Positions 8,126-18,760 of a stretch of DNA of 64,000 nt are shown here, in pieces. The DNA lies in assembly GCF_001571105.1 (NCBI RefSeq), contig NZ_BCTD01000011.1. One strand, 5' to 3'. The stretch's first letter is position 1. Each line of letters begins with the position of its first letter. The notes under the pieces are model-generated. The model did not search any database and was not told the origin of the DNA. It saw only the letters and a program-made list of their open reading frames with translations. Made by a program: the position numbers and the translations under genes. The DNA comes from Azotobacter vinelandii (lineage in GTDB: Bacteria; Pseudomonadota; Gammaproteobacteria; Pseudomonadales; Pseudomonadaceae).

Positions 8126-8749
8126 TCACTCCTGAATGACGTCGGTGCCTTCCGGCACCTTGAAATCGAACTGGGCGGCATCGAGCGACTGATTCATCTT
8201 CACCCCGAAGAACAGGATGTTGGTGCGCTGGCCGACACCATCGATCAATTGCATGTCGTTGACCACCCCATCGCGGAAGGACAGGCGCAGGTTGTCGAAC
8301 AAGGTGTCCTTGGACTTCGGCTTGAGGATGAAATCCACCACGCCGCCGGCCTCCTTGTGGGTGATCTCGAAGTTCTCGCCGATCTTCGACAAGTCGCCGG
8401 AAAGCAGCAGCGCCGGGGTGTGGGTCAGGCGCTGGTCGAGGCTGCGGACGGTCACCTGCTCCAGATCGGGATCGTAGAGCCAGACCGTCTTGCCATTGGA
8501 GACCAGAAGCTGCTCCTGCGGCGCATCGGTATGCCAGCGGAACAGTCCCGGGCGTTTCAGCGCCATCTCGCCGGAGGTTTCCTGCAACTGCGTGCCGGAG
8601 CCGTCGAGCGAGAGCTGGGAAAAACGCGCAGTCAGGGTCTGTGCCCGGTCGAGCAGTTGGGTCAGGCGCTGGATCGAACGCTCGTCGGCCTGCGCCGGAG
8701 ACAGGGCGAAAGCGACAGCGGACAGCAACAGCACACGGAAAAGGCGCAT
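8126..8749 (-). CDS. lolA: outer-membrane lipoprotein carrier LolA
   Basis: A 207-residue periplasmic chaperone that carries lipoproteins from the LolCDE ABC transporter to LolB. The signal peptide is residues 1-21 (MRLFRVLLLSAVAFALSPAQA). The rest is beta-rich with typical LolA segments (KRPGLFRWHTD, DPDLEQVTV, DNLRLSF). The start at 8749 is preferred to a TTG four codons upstream because GAGG lies 8 bases before it. It is second in the ftsK operon (25-base gap). Confidence 0.94.
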   Translation of the reverse strand: MRLFRVLLLSAVAFALSPAQADERSIQRLTQLLDRAQTLTARFSQLSLDGSGTQLQETSGEMALKRPGLFRWHTDAPQEQLLVSNGKTVWLYDPDLEQVTVRSLDQRLTHTPALLLSGDLSKIGENFEITHKEAGGVVDFILKPKSKDTLFDNLRLSFRDGVVNDMQLIDGVGQRTNILFFGVKMNQSLDAAQFDFKVPEGTDVIQE

Positions 8750-8774
8750 GACAATCCTCAAAAGCGTAGGGAGA

Positions 8775-11696
<2,922 letters not shown>

Positions 11697-12143
11697 AACG
11701 CTTCTTTTCCTGCGCCAACGGCGCGTTCCATCCAGGTTACGTGTCGGTCGAGAGCCAAGAGTACGTCAGCGACGGCTGGAGCCTCAGTTGATCCGCAGGC
11801 CCACTCGTGCGGTGTTGCAGCCAGACCCGGAGTCCTTATTTACATTTACGAAGAATGAATTCCAGTCTCAAGCCGGATTTCATTTTTCCGCCCGATCCTG
11901 CTTCGCAGCGTTCTCGATCCGGCGGCCGCCGATACGCCGGACAACGTCCGGCAAGGAAATGCTAAGGCCGCCCCTTTGCGGATTTCCTATTGTACGGTTT
12001 TGCCTATCCGATGCCATGCGGAGAGTCGCCTCCCCTTTTTGCCGAGCCCTCATGCTTCGGTGTAGCATAGCCGACAATCACCGCCATGCTGCTTCATTGG
12101 AGCACGCATTTTCTTTTGTGACAAAGGCTTACGGGGACTTTTT
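11697..12143. other. 447-bp divergent ftsK/trxB intergenic region
   Basis: No credible gene. It must hold the promoters for the leftward ftsK operon and rightward trxB. A weak rightward sigma-70 candidate is TTGCCG at 12039-12044 with TAGCAT at 12063-12068 (18-base spacer). A locally AT-rich stretch lies at about 11825-11890. Confidence 0.4.
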
Positions 12144-13091
12144 ATGAACGATGTCAAGCATTCGCGGCTGATCATCCTCGGCTCCGGCCCGGCCGGATAC
12201 ACTGCCGCCGTCTATGCTGCACGCGCCAATCTGAAGCCCCTGCTGATCACCGGCATCCAGCCCGGCGGCCAACTGACCACCACTACCGAAGTGGACAACT
12301 GGCCCGGCGACGTCGAGGGCCTGACCGGTCCCGCCCTGATGGAGCGCATGCAGAAACACGCCGAGCGCTTCGATACCGAGATCGTCTACGACCATATCCA
12401 TACCGCCAAGTTGCAGCAACGCCCCTTCACCCTGATCGGCGACAGCGCGACCTACACCTGCGAAGCCCTGATCATCGCCACCGGAGCCTCGGCCCAGTAT
12501 CTTGGCCTGCCCTCCGAAGAAGCCTTTTCCGGCAAGGGCGTATCCGCCTGCGCCACCTGCGATGGCTTCTTCTATCGCAATCAGGTGGTCGGCGTGGTCG
12601 GCGGCGGCAATACTGCCGTGGAAGAAGCCCTGTACCTGTCGAACATCGCCAAGGAAGTACACCTGATCCATCGCCGCGACAAGTTGCGCGCCGAGAAGAT
12701 CCTGCAGGACAAGCTCCTCGAGAAGGCCCGCAATGGCAATATCCGTCTGCACTGGAACCAGACCCTGGACGAGGTGCTGGGCGACGCCTCCGGCGTGACT
12801 GGCGTACGCTTGAAGGACACGCTGAGCGGCGCTACCGAAACGCTGTCGCTGACCGGAGTCTTCATTGCGATCGGCCACAAGCCCAATACCGAGCTATTCG
12901 AGGGCCAGCTCGACATGCACAACGGCTACCTGACGATCAAGGGCGGCAGTTCGGGCGACGCCACCGCCACCAGTATCGAAGGCGTCTTCGCCGCCGGCGA
13001 TGTGGCCGATCATGTCTACCGCCAGGCCATCACCTCGGCAGGCGTCGGCTGCATGGCCGCCCTGGATGCCGAGCGTTATCTGGACGACTGA
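12144..13091 (+). CDS. trxB: thioredoxin-disulfide reductase
   Basis: A 315-residue NADPH- and FAD-dependent flavoenzyme that reduces thioredoxin. The FAD-binding GSGPAGYTAA motif is at residues 13-22, the redox-active CATC pair is Cys136/Cys139, and an NADPH-binding VGGGNTAVEEAL motif follows. The C-terminal FAD-binding GVFAAGDVADHVYRQ is present. A GGGGAC ribosome binding site precedes ATG. It is divergent from the ftsK operon and followed by aat. Confidence 0.97.
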   Translation: MNDVKHSRLIILGSGPAGYTAAVYAARANLKPLLITGIQPGGQLTTTTEVDNWPGDVEGLTGPALMERMQKHAERFDTEIVYDHIHTAKLQQRPFTLIGDSATYTCEALIIATGASAQYLGLPSEEAFSGKGVSACATCDGFFYRNQVVGVVGGGNTAVEEALYLSNIAKEVHLIHRRDKLRAEKILQDKLLEKARNGNIRLHWNQTLDEVLGDASGVTGVRLKDTLSGATETLSLTGVFIAIGHKPNTELFEGQLDMHNGYLTIKGGSSGDATATSIEGVFAAGDVADHVYRQAITSAGVGCMAALDAERYLDD

Positions 13092-13097
13092 TCGCTC

Positions 13098-13115
13098 GGC
13101 GGGCTCAGGCCCGCC
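13098..13115 (+). terminator. hairpin after trxB
   Basis: A 7-bp GC stem (GGCGGGC/GCCCGCC) with loop TCAG, followed by pyrimidine-rich CTCTCCC rather than a clean T-run. Possible weak terminator or attenuator between trxB and aat. Confidence 0.4.
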
Positions 13116-13142
13116 CTCTCCCATTCACACTGCGGCGTCAAC

Positions 13143-13823
13143 ATGCTGACCTGTCTGCAACGCGACAGCCTGAGCTTCCCTCCCCTGGAGAGAGCCTTGC
13201 ACCAACCCAATGGCCTGCTGGCCGTCGGGGGTGATCTCTCCGCCGAACGCCTGATCCAAGCCTACCGGCATGGCTGCTTTCCCTGGTACCAGGCGGGGCA
13301 GCCCATTCTCTGGTGGTCGCCGGATCCGCGCACCGTTCTGTTTCCTCGGGAGTTGCACGTCTCCCGCAGCCTGCGCAAGGTTCTCCGCCAGGAGCGCTTC
13401 CAGGTTTCCTTCGACCGGGACTTCGCGGCCGTGATCCAGGCCTGCGCCGGCCCGCGCGATTACGCCGACGGCACCTGGATAACCCCGGAAATGAGGAAGG
13501 CCTATCAGGAGCTTCACCACCGCGGCATCGCCCATTCGGTCGAAGTCTGGCAGAACGGTGTTCTCGTCGGAGGTCTCTATGGCCTGGCGATCGGCCAGTT
13601 GTTCTTTGGCGAGTCCATGTTCAGCCATGCCGACAATGCATCCAAGGTAGGCTTTGCGACACTGGTGGAACGGCTTGAGCGGTGGGGCTTCGTGCTGATC
13701 GATTGCCAGATGCCGACTCAGCACCTGCAAAGCCTTGGCGCCCGCAGCATACCCCGTACCGAATTCTCCGATTATCTGATGCACCATCTGGATCTGCCGA
13801 GCACGGCCGACTGGATCGCCTAG
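13143..13823 (+). CDS. aat: leucyl/phenylalanyl-tRNA--protein transferase
   Basis: A 226-residue GNAT-fold enzyme that adds Leu or Phe from aminoacyl-tRNA to proteins with N-terminal Arg or Lys, creating ClpS-recognised N-degrons. Family motifs include PNGLLAVGGDLS near the N-terminus, RHGCFPWY, WWSPDPRTVLFP and GESMFSHADNASKVGF. Length and start are standard. It is followed by bpt and sits close to clpA/clpS, which degrade its products. Confidence 0.96.
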   Translation: MLTCLQRDSLSFPPLERALHQPNGLLAVGGDLSAERLIQAYRHGCFPWYQAGQPILWWSPDPRTVLFPRELHVSRSLRKVLRQERFQVSFDRDFAAVIQACAGPRDYADGTWITPEMRKAYQELHHRGIAHSVEVWQNGVLVGGLYGLAIGQLFFGESMFSHADNASKVGFATLVERLERWGFVLIDCQMPTQHLQSLGARSIPRTEFSDYLMHHLDLPSTADWIA

Positions 13824-13902
13824 TAGAGGTCCGCAGCGTGTCATACACTTGATGAGTGCCGCGAACGATTGCGGCACGCCATGGGCTTTCCGGGGGTTGA
13901 CC

Positions 13903-14610
13903 ATGACCGAGCTGGCTCGTCTCAAGTTCTACGCCACGCAACCGCACGCCTGTAGCTACCTGCCCGACGAGCAGGCGACGACCCTGTTCCTCGATCCCAG
14001 CCAGCCCATGGACATGCACGTCTATGCGGAACTCTCGGATCTGGGATTCCGGCGCAGCGGCGACCACCTTTATCGCCCCCACTGCCAAGGCTGCAACGCC
14101 TGCATCCCGGCTCGCATCCCCGCCAGGGGTTTTGCCTTGAACCGCCAGCAGCGGCGCATCCTGAAACGCAATGCGGACCTTGCGGTGCGAGCCGTACGAC
14201 CCAGCTTCACCGAGGAATATTACAAACTCTATGCACGCTATATCGAACAGCGTCATGCCGATGGCGACATGTATCCCCCCAACCGGGACCAGTTCTGCAC
14301 CTTCCTGGTACGCGACCTGCCTTTCTCCCGCTTCTACGAATTTCGCCTTTCCGGGCGTCTACTGGCCGTGGCAGTAACCGATGTACTCCCCAACGGCCTG
14401 TCAGCGGTCTATACCTTCTACGATCCTGACGAAGAACGACGCAGTCTCGGTCGCTATGCGATTCTCTGGCAAATTGGCGAAGCCGCGCGCCTGGGTCTAC
14501 AGGCGGTGTATCTGGGTTATTGGATCAAGAATTGCCGCAAGATGAATTACAAGACCCAATACCGTCCAATTGAATTGCTGGTAAATCATCGCTGGGTCAC
14601 TTTGACCTGA
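13903..14610 (+). CDS. bpt: aspartate/glutamate leucyltransferase (Bpt/Ate family)
   Basis: A 235-residue bacterial Bpt-type aminoacyl-tRNA transferase that adds Leu to proteins with N-terminal Asp or Glu. The N-terminal domain has the conserved cysteines (HACSYLPD near the start; HCQGCNACIPARI around residues 62-75). The C-terminal part has YKLYARYIEQRH and the YLGYWIKNCRKMNYK segment. The ATG at 13903 with GGGGG upstream is preferred to an in-frame ATG 18 codons earlier. It completes the N-degron tagging pair with aat. Confidence 0.94.
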   Translation: MTELARLKFYATQPHACSYLPDEQATTLFLDPSQPMDMHVYAELSDLGFRRSGDHLYRPHCQGCNACIPARIPARGFALNRQQRRILKRNADLAVRAVRPSFTEEYYKLYARYIEQRHADGDMYPPNRDQFCTFLVRDLPFSRFYEFRLSGRLLAVAVTDVLPNGLSAVYTFYDPDEERRSLGRYAILWQIGEAARLGLQAVYLGYWIKNCRKMNYKTQYRPIELLVNHRWVTLT

Positions 14611-14712
14611 GAACTCTTGGCGCCAACGACCATTTTCAGGCACAATGCACGCCGTTTTGCTCGGCGTGCCAACTACGTTGGGCCATTCACTGCATACCGA
14701 GGGCTTTATTGA

Positions 14713-14931
14713 ATGTCGAAAGAAGACAGCTTCGAAATGGAAGGCACTGTCGTCGACACCCTGCCCAACACCATGTTCCGCGTGGAGTTGGAAAATGGGC
14801 ACGTCGTTACCGCGCATATTTCCGGCAAGATGCGCAAGAATTACATCCGTATCCTCACCGGGGACAAGGTGCGTGTCGAACTGACCCCTTACGACCTGAG
14901 CAAGGGCCGCATCACTTATCGCGCCCGCTGA
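14713..14931 (+). CDS. infA: translation initiation factor IF-1
   Basis: A 72-residue single OB-fold protein that binds the ribosomal A site during initiation. The sequence ([19 protein letters not shown] to the GRITYRAR end) is almost the invariant gammaproteobacterial IF-1. It lies between bpt and clpA, as in Pseudomonas, and ends at a perfect bidirectional terminator. Confidence 0.98.
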
Positions 14932-14945
14932 GGCGGAATCCAATA

Positions 14946-14982
14946 AAACGAAGACGCCCGGCATAGCCGGGCGTCTTCGTTT
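14946..14982. terminator. bidirectional terminator between infA and clpA
   Basis: A perfect 17-bp inverted repeat (14946-14962 with 14966-14982) and a 3-base loop; arms begin AAACGAAG and end CTTCGTTT, giving short T tracts on both strands. It serves both convergent genes infA and clpA. Confidence 0.92.
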
Positions 14983-15012
14983 CAGTAAGGGAGGCTTTCG
15001 CCGCCATTGCAC

Positions 15013-17283
15013 TCAAGCCACTTCGGCTGCCGTCTCGAAGTCGAAGGAAAGCTCCTCACCCTCCAGATCGATATGCACCACTCCCCCATGCTCGGCCAAC
15101 TCACCGAAGAGAATTTCCTCGGCCAGGGGACGCTTGATCCTGTCCTGAATCAGGCGAGCCATCGGCCGCGCGCCCATCTGAGCATCATATCCATGCTCGG
15201 CGAGCCAACCACGAGCCCGCTCGGAAACATCCAGCTGTACGTGCTTGTCTTCCAGTTGCGCCTGAAGTTCGGTAAGGAACTTGTCGACGATATTCTTGAT
15301 CACCTCGTGACTCAGGCGACCGAACTGGATAATGGTATCCAAACGGTTGCGGAACTCGGGAGTGAAGCTCTTCTTGATCACCTCCATAGCATCGGAAGAA
15401 TGATCCTGCAGAGTAAAGCCGATCGAGGCACGGGCCGCGGTTTCCGCCCCGGCATTGGTGGTCATGATGATGATGACACTGCGGAAATCAGCCTTGCGCC
15501 CGTTGTTGTCGGTCAGCGTGCCATGGTCCATGACCTGCAATAGCAGATTGAACACTTCGGGGTGCGCCTTCTCGATTTCATCCAGCAACAGCACGCAATG
15601 CGGCTGCTTGGTAATCGCCTCGGTCAGCAGCCCCCCCTGATCGAACCCGACGTATCCCGGAGGCGCGCCGATCAGCCGCGAAACCGTGTGCCGCTCCATG
15701 TACTCGGACATGTCGAAACGCACCAGCTCCACACCCAGCGCCTTGGCCAACTGCCGGGCCGCCTCGGTCTTGCCCACCCCGGTGGGACCGGCGAAGAGGA
15801 AGGAACCGACCGGCTTGTCCGGTGACTTCAAGCCAGCCCGCGACAACTTGATTGCCGTGGCGAGCGAATCGATAGCGGCATCCTGACCGAATACGGTCAA
15901 CTTGAGATCGCGCTCGAGATTACGCAGCAGTTCCTTGTCGGAAGTGGAAACATGTTTGGGCGGAATACGAGCGATCTTGGCAACGATATCCTCGACCTGA
16001 GCCACATCGATAAGCTTGGCACGCCGGTCCTCCGGCTGGAGACGCTGGAAGGCACCTGCCTCGTCGATAACATCGATGGCTTTGTCAGGCATGTGGCGAT
16101 CGTTGATATAGCGAAAGGACAGCTCCGCTGCGGCCCGCAGCGCCTCATCGCTGTACTCGATGCCATGGTGCTGCTCGAAACGCGGCTTGAGCCCGCGAAG
16201 GATACCCACGGTATCCTCGACCGAAGGCTCGATCACATCGACCTTCTGGAAACGACGCGCCAAGGCCCGATCCTTCTCGAAGATGCCGCGGAACTCCTGG
16301 AAGGTGGTCGAACCGATGCAGCGGATCTCTCCGGACGAGAGAAGCGGCTTGAGCAGGTTCGAGGCATCCATCACACCGCCGGAGGCGGCACCGGCGCCTA
16401 TGATGGTGTGGATCTCGTCGATGAACAGGATGGCATGCGGCTTCTTGCGCAACTCATTGAGCAATGCCTTGAAGCGCTTCTCGAAGTCACCGCGATATTT
16501 GGTACCGGCGAGCAATGCCCCGAGGTCGAGGGAGTACACGACGCTGTGCGTCAGAAGATCCGGAACCTGATTGTCGACGATGCGTTTCGCCAATCCTTCG
16601 GCGATGGCCGTTTTGCCGACCCCGGCCTCGCCCACCAGCAGAGGATTGTTCTTGCGCCGCCGGGCCAGGATCTGCGCGACCCGCTCGACCTCGAACTCAC
16701 GCCCGACCAGCGGATCGATCCGCCCCTGACGAGCCAGTTCGTTCAGATTGCTCGCATAGGCCTCCAGGGGATGACCGGAAGCCGAAGCGTCTCCACCCTC
16801 TTCGTCCTGCATCTCATGCTCGCCATCAGGATGATCGCCATGACCCGGCACTTTGGAAATGCCATGAGCAATGTAGTTCACCACGTCTATACGAGCCACA
16901 CTCTGCTGCTTGAGCAGAAAGACGGCCTGGCTTTCCTGTTCGCTGAAGATGGCCACGAGCACGTTGGCTCCGGTCACTTCCCGCTTACCAGAACTCTGCA
17001 CATGAAAGACCGCGCGCTGCAGCACCCTCTGGAAGCCGAGGGTAGGCTGGGTCTCACGCTCTTCATCGTGCTGTGGAATCAGAGGAGTCGTGGAGTCGAT
17101 GAACTCCTGCAAGTCATGCCGGAGCTTGTCGATATTCGCACCGCAGGCCCGCAGTACGGCAGCCGCGGCTTCGTTGTCCAGAAGCGCCAGCAGGAGGTGC
17201 TCCACCGTCATGAACTCATGACGTTTTGCACGAGCCTCCTTGAAGGCAAGATTGAGAGTGACTTCGAGCTCACGGTTCAACAT
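15013..17283 (-). CDS. clpA: ATP-dependent Clp protease ATP-binding subunit ClpA
   Basis: A 756-residue Hsp100 unfoldase that feeds ClpP. The N-terminal Clp repeat domain (1-145) binds ClpS. The first AAA+ module has Walker A GEAGVGKT near 218-225, and the second has GPTGVGKT near 498-505 with LLLDEIEKAHPE. The LIGAPPGYVGFDQGG pore loop is present. An acidic linker (about 155-175) follows the N-domain. It lies 29 bases after clpS in the same operon. Confidence 0.97.
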   Translation of the reverse strand: MLNRELEVTLNLAFKEARAKRHEFMTVEHLLLALLDNEAAAAVLRACGANIDKLRHDLQEFIDSTTPLIPQHDEERETQPTLGFQRVLQRAVFHVQSSGKREVTGANVLVAIFSEQESQAVFLLKQQSVARIDVVNYIAHGISKVPGHGDHPDGEHEMQDEEGGDASASGHPLEAYASNLNELARQGRIDPLVGREFEVERVAQILARRRKNNPLLVGEAGVGKTAIAEGLAKRIVDNQVPDLLTHSVVYSLDLGALLAGTKYRGDFEKRFKALLNELRKKPHAILFIDEIHTIIGAGAASGGVMDASNLLKPLLSSGEIRCIGSTTFQEFRGIFEKDRALARRFQKVDVIEPSVEDTVGILRGLKPRFEQHHGIEYSDEALRAAAELSFRYINDRHMPDKAIDVIDEAGAFQRLQPEDRRAKLIDVAQVEDIVAKIARIPPKHVSTSDKELLRNLERDLKLTVFGQDAAIDSLATAIKLSRAGLKSPDKPVGSFLFAGPTGVGKTEAARQLAKALGVELVRFDMSEYMERHTVSRLIGAPPGYVGFDQGGLLTEAITKQPHCVLLLDEIEKAHPEVFNLLLQVMDHGTLTDNNGRKADFRSVIIIMTTNAGAETAARASIGFTLQDHSSDAMEVIKKSFTPEFRNRLDTIIQFGRLSHEVIKNIVDKFLTELQAQLEDKHVQLDVSERARGWLAEHGYDAQMGARPMARLIQDRIKRPLAEEILFGELAEHGGVVHIDLEGEELSFDFETAAEVA

Positions 17284-17312
17284 AGCTTCACCTCATACCC
17301 AAGCGGTCGGCG

Positions 17313-17675
17313 TTAACCGTCCTTCTCGATCTCACAGAGCAGCGGATGCTGGCATTCCCTTGCATACTGGTTGACCTGCATGGCCTTGGTTTCTGCAACG
17401 TCACGAGTAAACATTCCGCACACTGCCCGCCCCTCTGTATGGACAGTCAGCATGACCTTCGTTGCCAACTCGCGGTTAAGGTTGAAAAATTTCTCCAGCA
17501 CTTCGACCACGAAATCCATCGGTGTGTAGTCGTCGTTGAACATTACCACCTTATACATGGGCGGTACCTTCAGCGCAGGCTTGGACTCCTGCACGACCAC
17601 CCCATAAGAGTCGTCCTCACGCGGCTCCGGACGGTCCTGACAGAATGTTAGTCGAATCTCAGTGCTTGCGAACAT
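17313..17675 (-). CDS. clpS: ClpS adaptor
   Basis: A 120-residue adaptor that delivers N-degron substrates (N-terminal Leu, Phe, Tyr, Trp) to ClpAP. The hydrophobic pocket segments PMYKVVMFNDDYTPMDFVVE and TEGRAVCGMFTRDVAETKA are present. The disordered N-terminal extension (about 1-38) is needed for ClpA engagement. The start at 17675 (MFASTEIRLTF) gives family length; an open frame continues upstream but without homology. It is divergent from cspD. Confidence 0.95.
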   Translation of the reverse strand: MFASTEIRLTFCQDRPEPREDDSYGVVVQESKPALKVPPMYKVVMFNDDYTPMDFVVEVLEKFFNLNRELATKVMLTVHTEGRAVCGMFTRDVAETKAMQVNQYARECQHPLLCEIEKDG

Positions 17676-17756
17676 GCTGGACAAGCTTCCGGTTGAACGA
17701 ATACGGATACTGGGAGGATTTAGTAGCACGCTTGGGCAGCCAAGCACAGCCCCGCC

Positions 17757-17784
17757 TTGACTATCGGCTAAACAATGATAAAAA
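17757..17784 (+). promoter_or_regulatory. putative sigma-70 promoter for cspD
   Basis: TTGACT (17757-17762) and TAAAAA (17779-17784) are separated by 16 bases in the clpS/cspD divergent spacer. The -35 is a five-of-six match and the -10 four-of-six. It gives a leader of over 110 bases before the cspD start, a length common for cold-shock-type genes. Confidence 0.4.
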
Positions 17785-17904
17785 CAATGGGTACCCAAAA
17801 GGGTGTTCAGGGGTCCTATCATGTTCCGGCTATCGGGTCGAACGTGGTAAGGGGCCGAGGCGGATGATACTCCAGTGACGGAGTCTTTGCAGAGGGATGT
17901 CGGC

Positions 17905-18183
17905 ATGCTAAGCGGCAAGGTCAAATGGTTCAACAACGCCAAGGGATACGGATTCATCGTGGCAGATGGCCGCGACGAAGACTTGTTCGCCCACTACTCG
18001 GCAATTCAGATGGATGGCTACAAGACCTTGAAGGCCGGTCAGGCAGTAACTTTCGAGCTGCTGCAGGGCCCGAAAGGCCTCCATGCAATCAATATCCATC
18101 CCTGCCCAGCGCCGATCGAGAATTCGGCCAAGCTCGGCCTGGCACAACCCTCGTCCCTTACGGACATTGCCGGTACGCTATAG
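17905..18183 (+). CDS. cspD: cold-shock-domain protein CspD
   Basis: A 92-residue protein with an N-terminal cold-shock domain (residues 1-66: GKVKWFNNAKGYGFI with RNP1, and DLFAHYSAI, RNP2-like) plus a 25-residue tail. E. coli CspD is a stationary-phase inhibitor of replication, and a Lon substrate. MLSGKVKWF at 17905 is the family start with an AGAGGG ribosome binding site upstream. The position next to clpS is conserved. Confidence 0.92.
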   Translation: MLSGKVKWFNNAKGYGFIVADGRDEDLFAHYSAIQMDGYKTLKAGQAVTFELLQGPKGLHAINIHPCPAPIENSAKLGLAQPSSLTDIAGTL

Positions 18184-18760
18184 CCCGAGAGCAATGCGCC
18201 ACTACAAGGCGGGCTCGCTTCGCACAGCACTGGTCATGGATCAGCACTGGCCGGGCAGCCCGCATTGAGCGCATTGAGCGCATCCGCCTTCATCTGCAGG
18301 TAGATCGCCTCTTCCAACGGTGCGGCTCGACTGTTACCAGCCCGTCCTACCACCCACCTCCCCCATGGCAGGTGTCTACCTTCCCCGTGAGACCGGAAAG
18401 ACCGGCCTCACGCCCCGACTTTGCCGCTCGTCGTCAACGCAGGCGCTCGGCCAGCGCGCCACACAGCCTCGAAATCCTGCGAATGCAAAAGATATGTCGC
18501 ACTGATATACTCGGCGCAACTGAAAGGACATTGGATCCAGAGCCAATCTGGAATGAGCCACTCTAAACCCAAGCAGCATGCAGACTTGAACCTGGCAACC
18601 ACCGCCCTTGGAAAATCTCGACCCAAGGGATCCGGGACATCTCCCCCCAGGAACCTCGACTTTACGCTCATTGATGCCTTTAGGCGACTTCGCCTACCCT
18701 GCGAGCATCAAGAGTTTGTGCACTTGCAAATGTAGCAATACAGAGGGGTTAACGTAAAAA
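18184..18760. other. 577-bp spacer between cspD and idh
   Basis: No gene can be supported. In Pseudomonas the homodimeric icd gene occupies this position, but I see no recognisable icd remnant in any frame. It holds a small direct repeat (GCATTGAGC twice at 18262-18279) and a short inverted repeat TAGGCGA/TCGCCTA near 18681-18696. A GAGGGG ribosome binding site precedes idh. Confidence 0.5.

Noticed and set aside
15952..17316. A 454-codon plus-strand frame opposite clpA
   Set aside because: A mirror of the clpA coding sequence, with no ribosome binding site or family motif.
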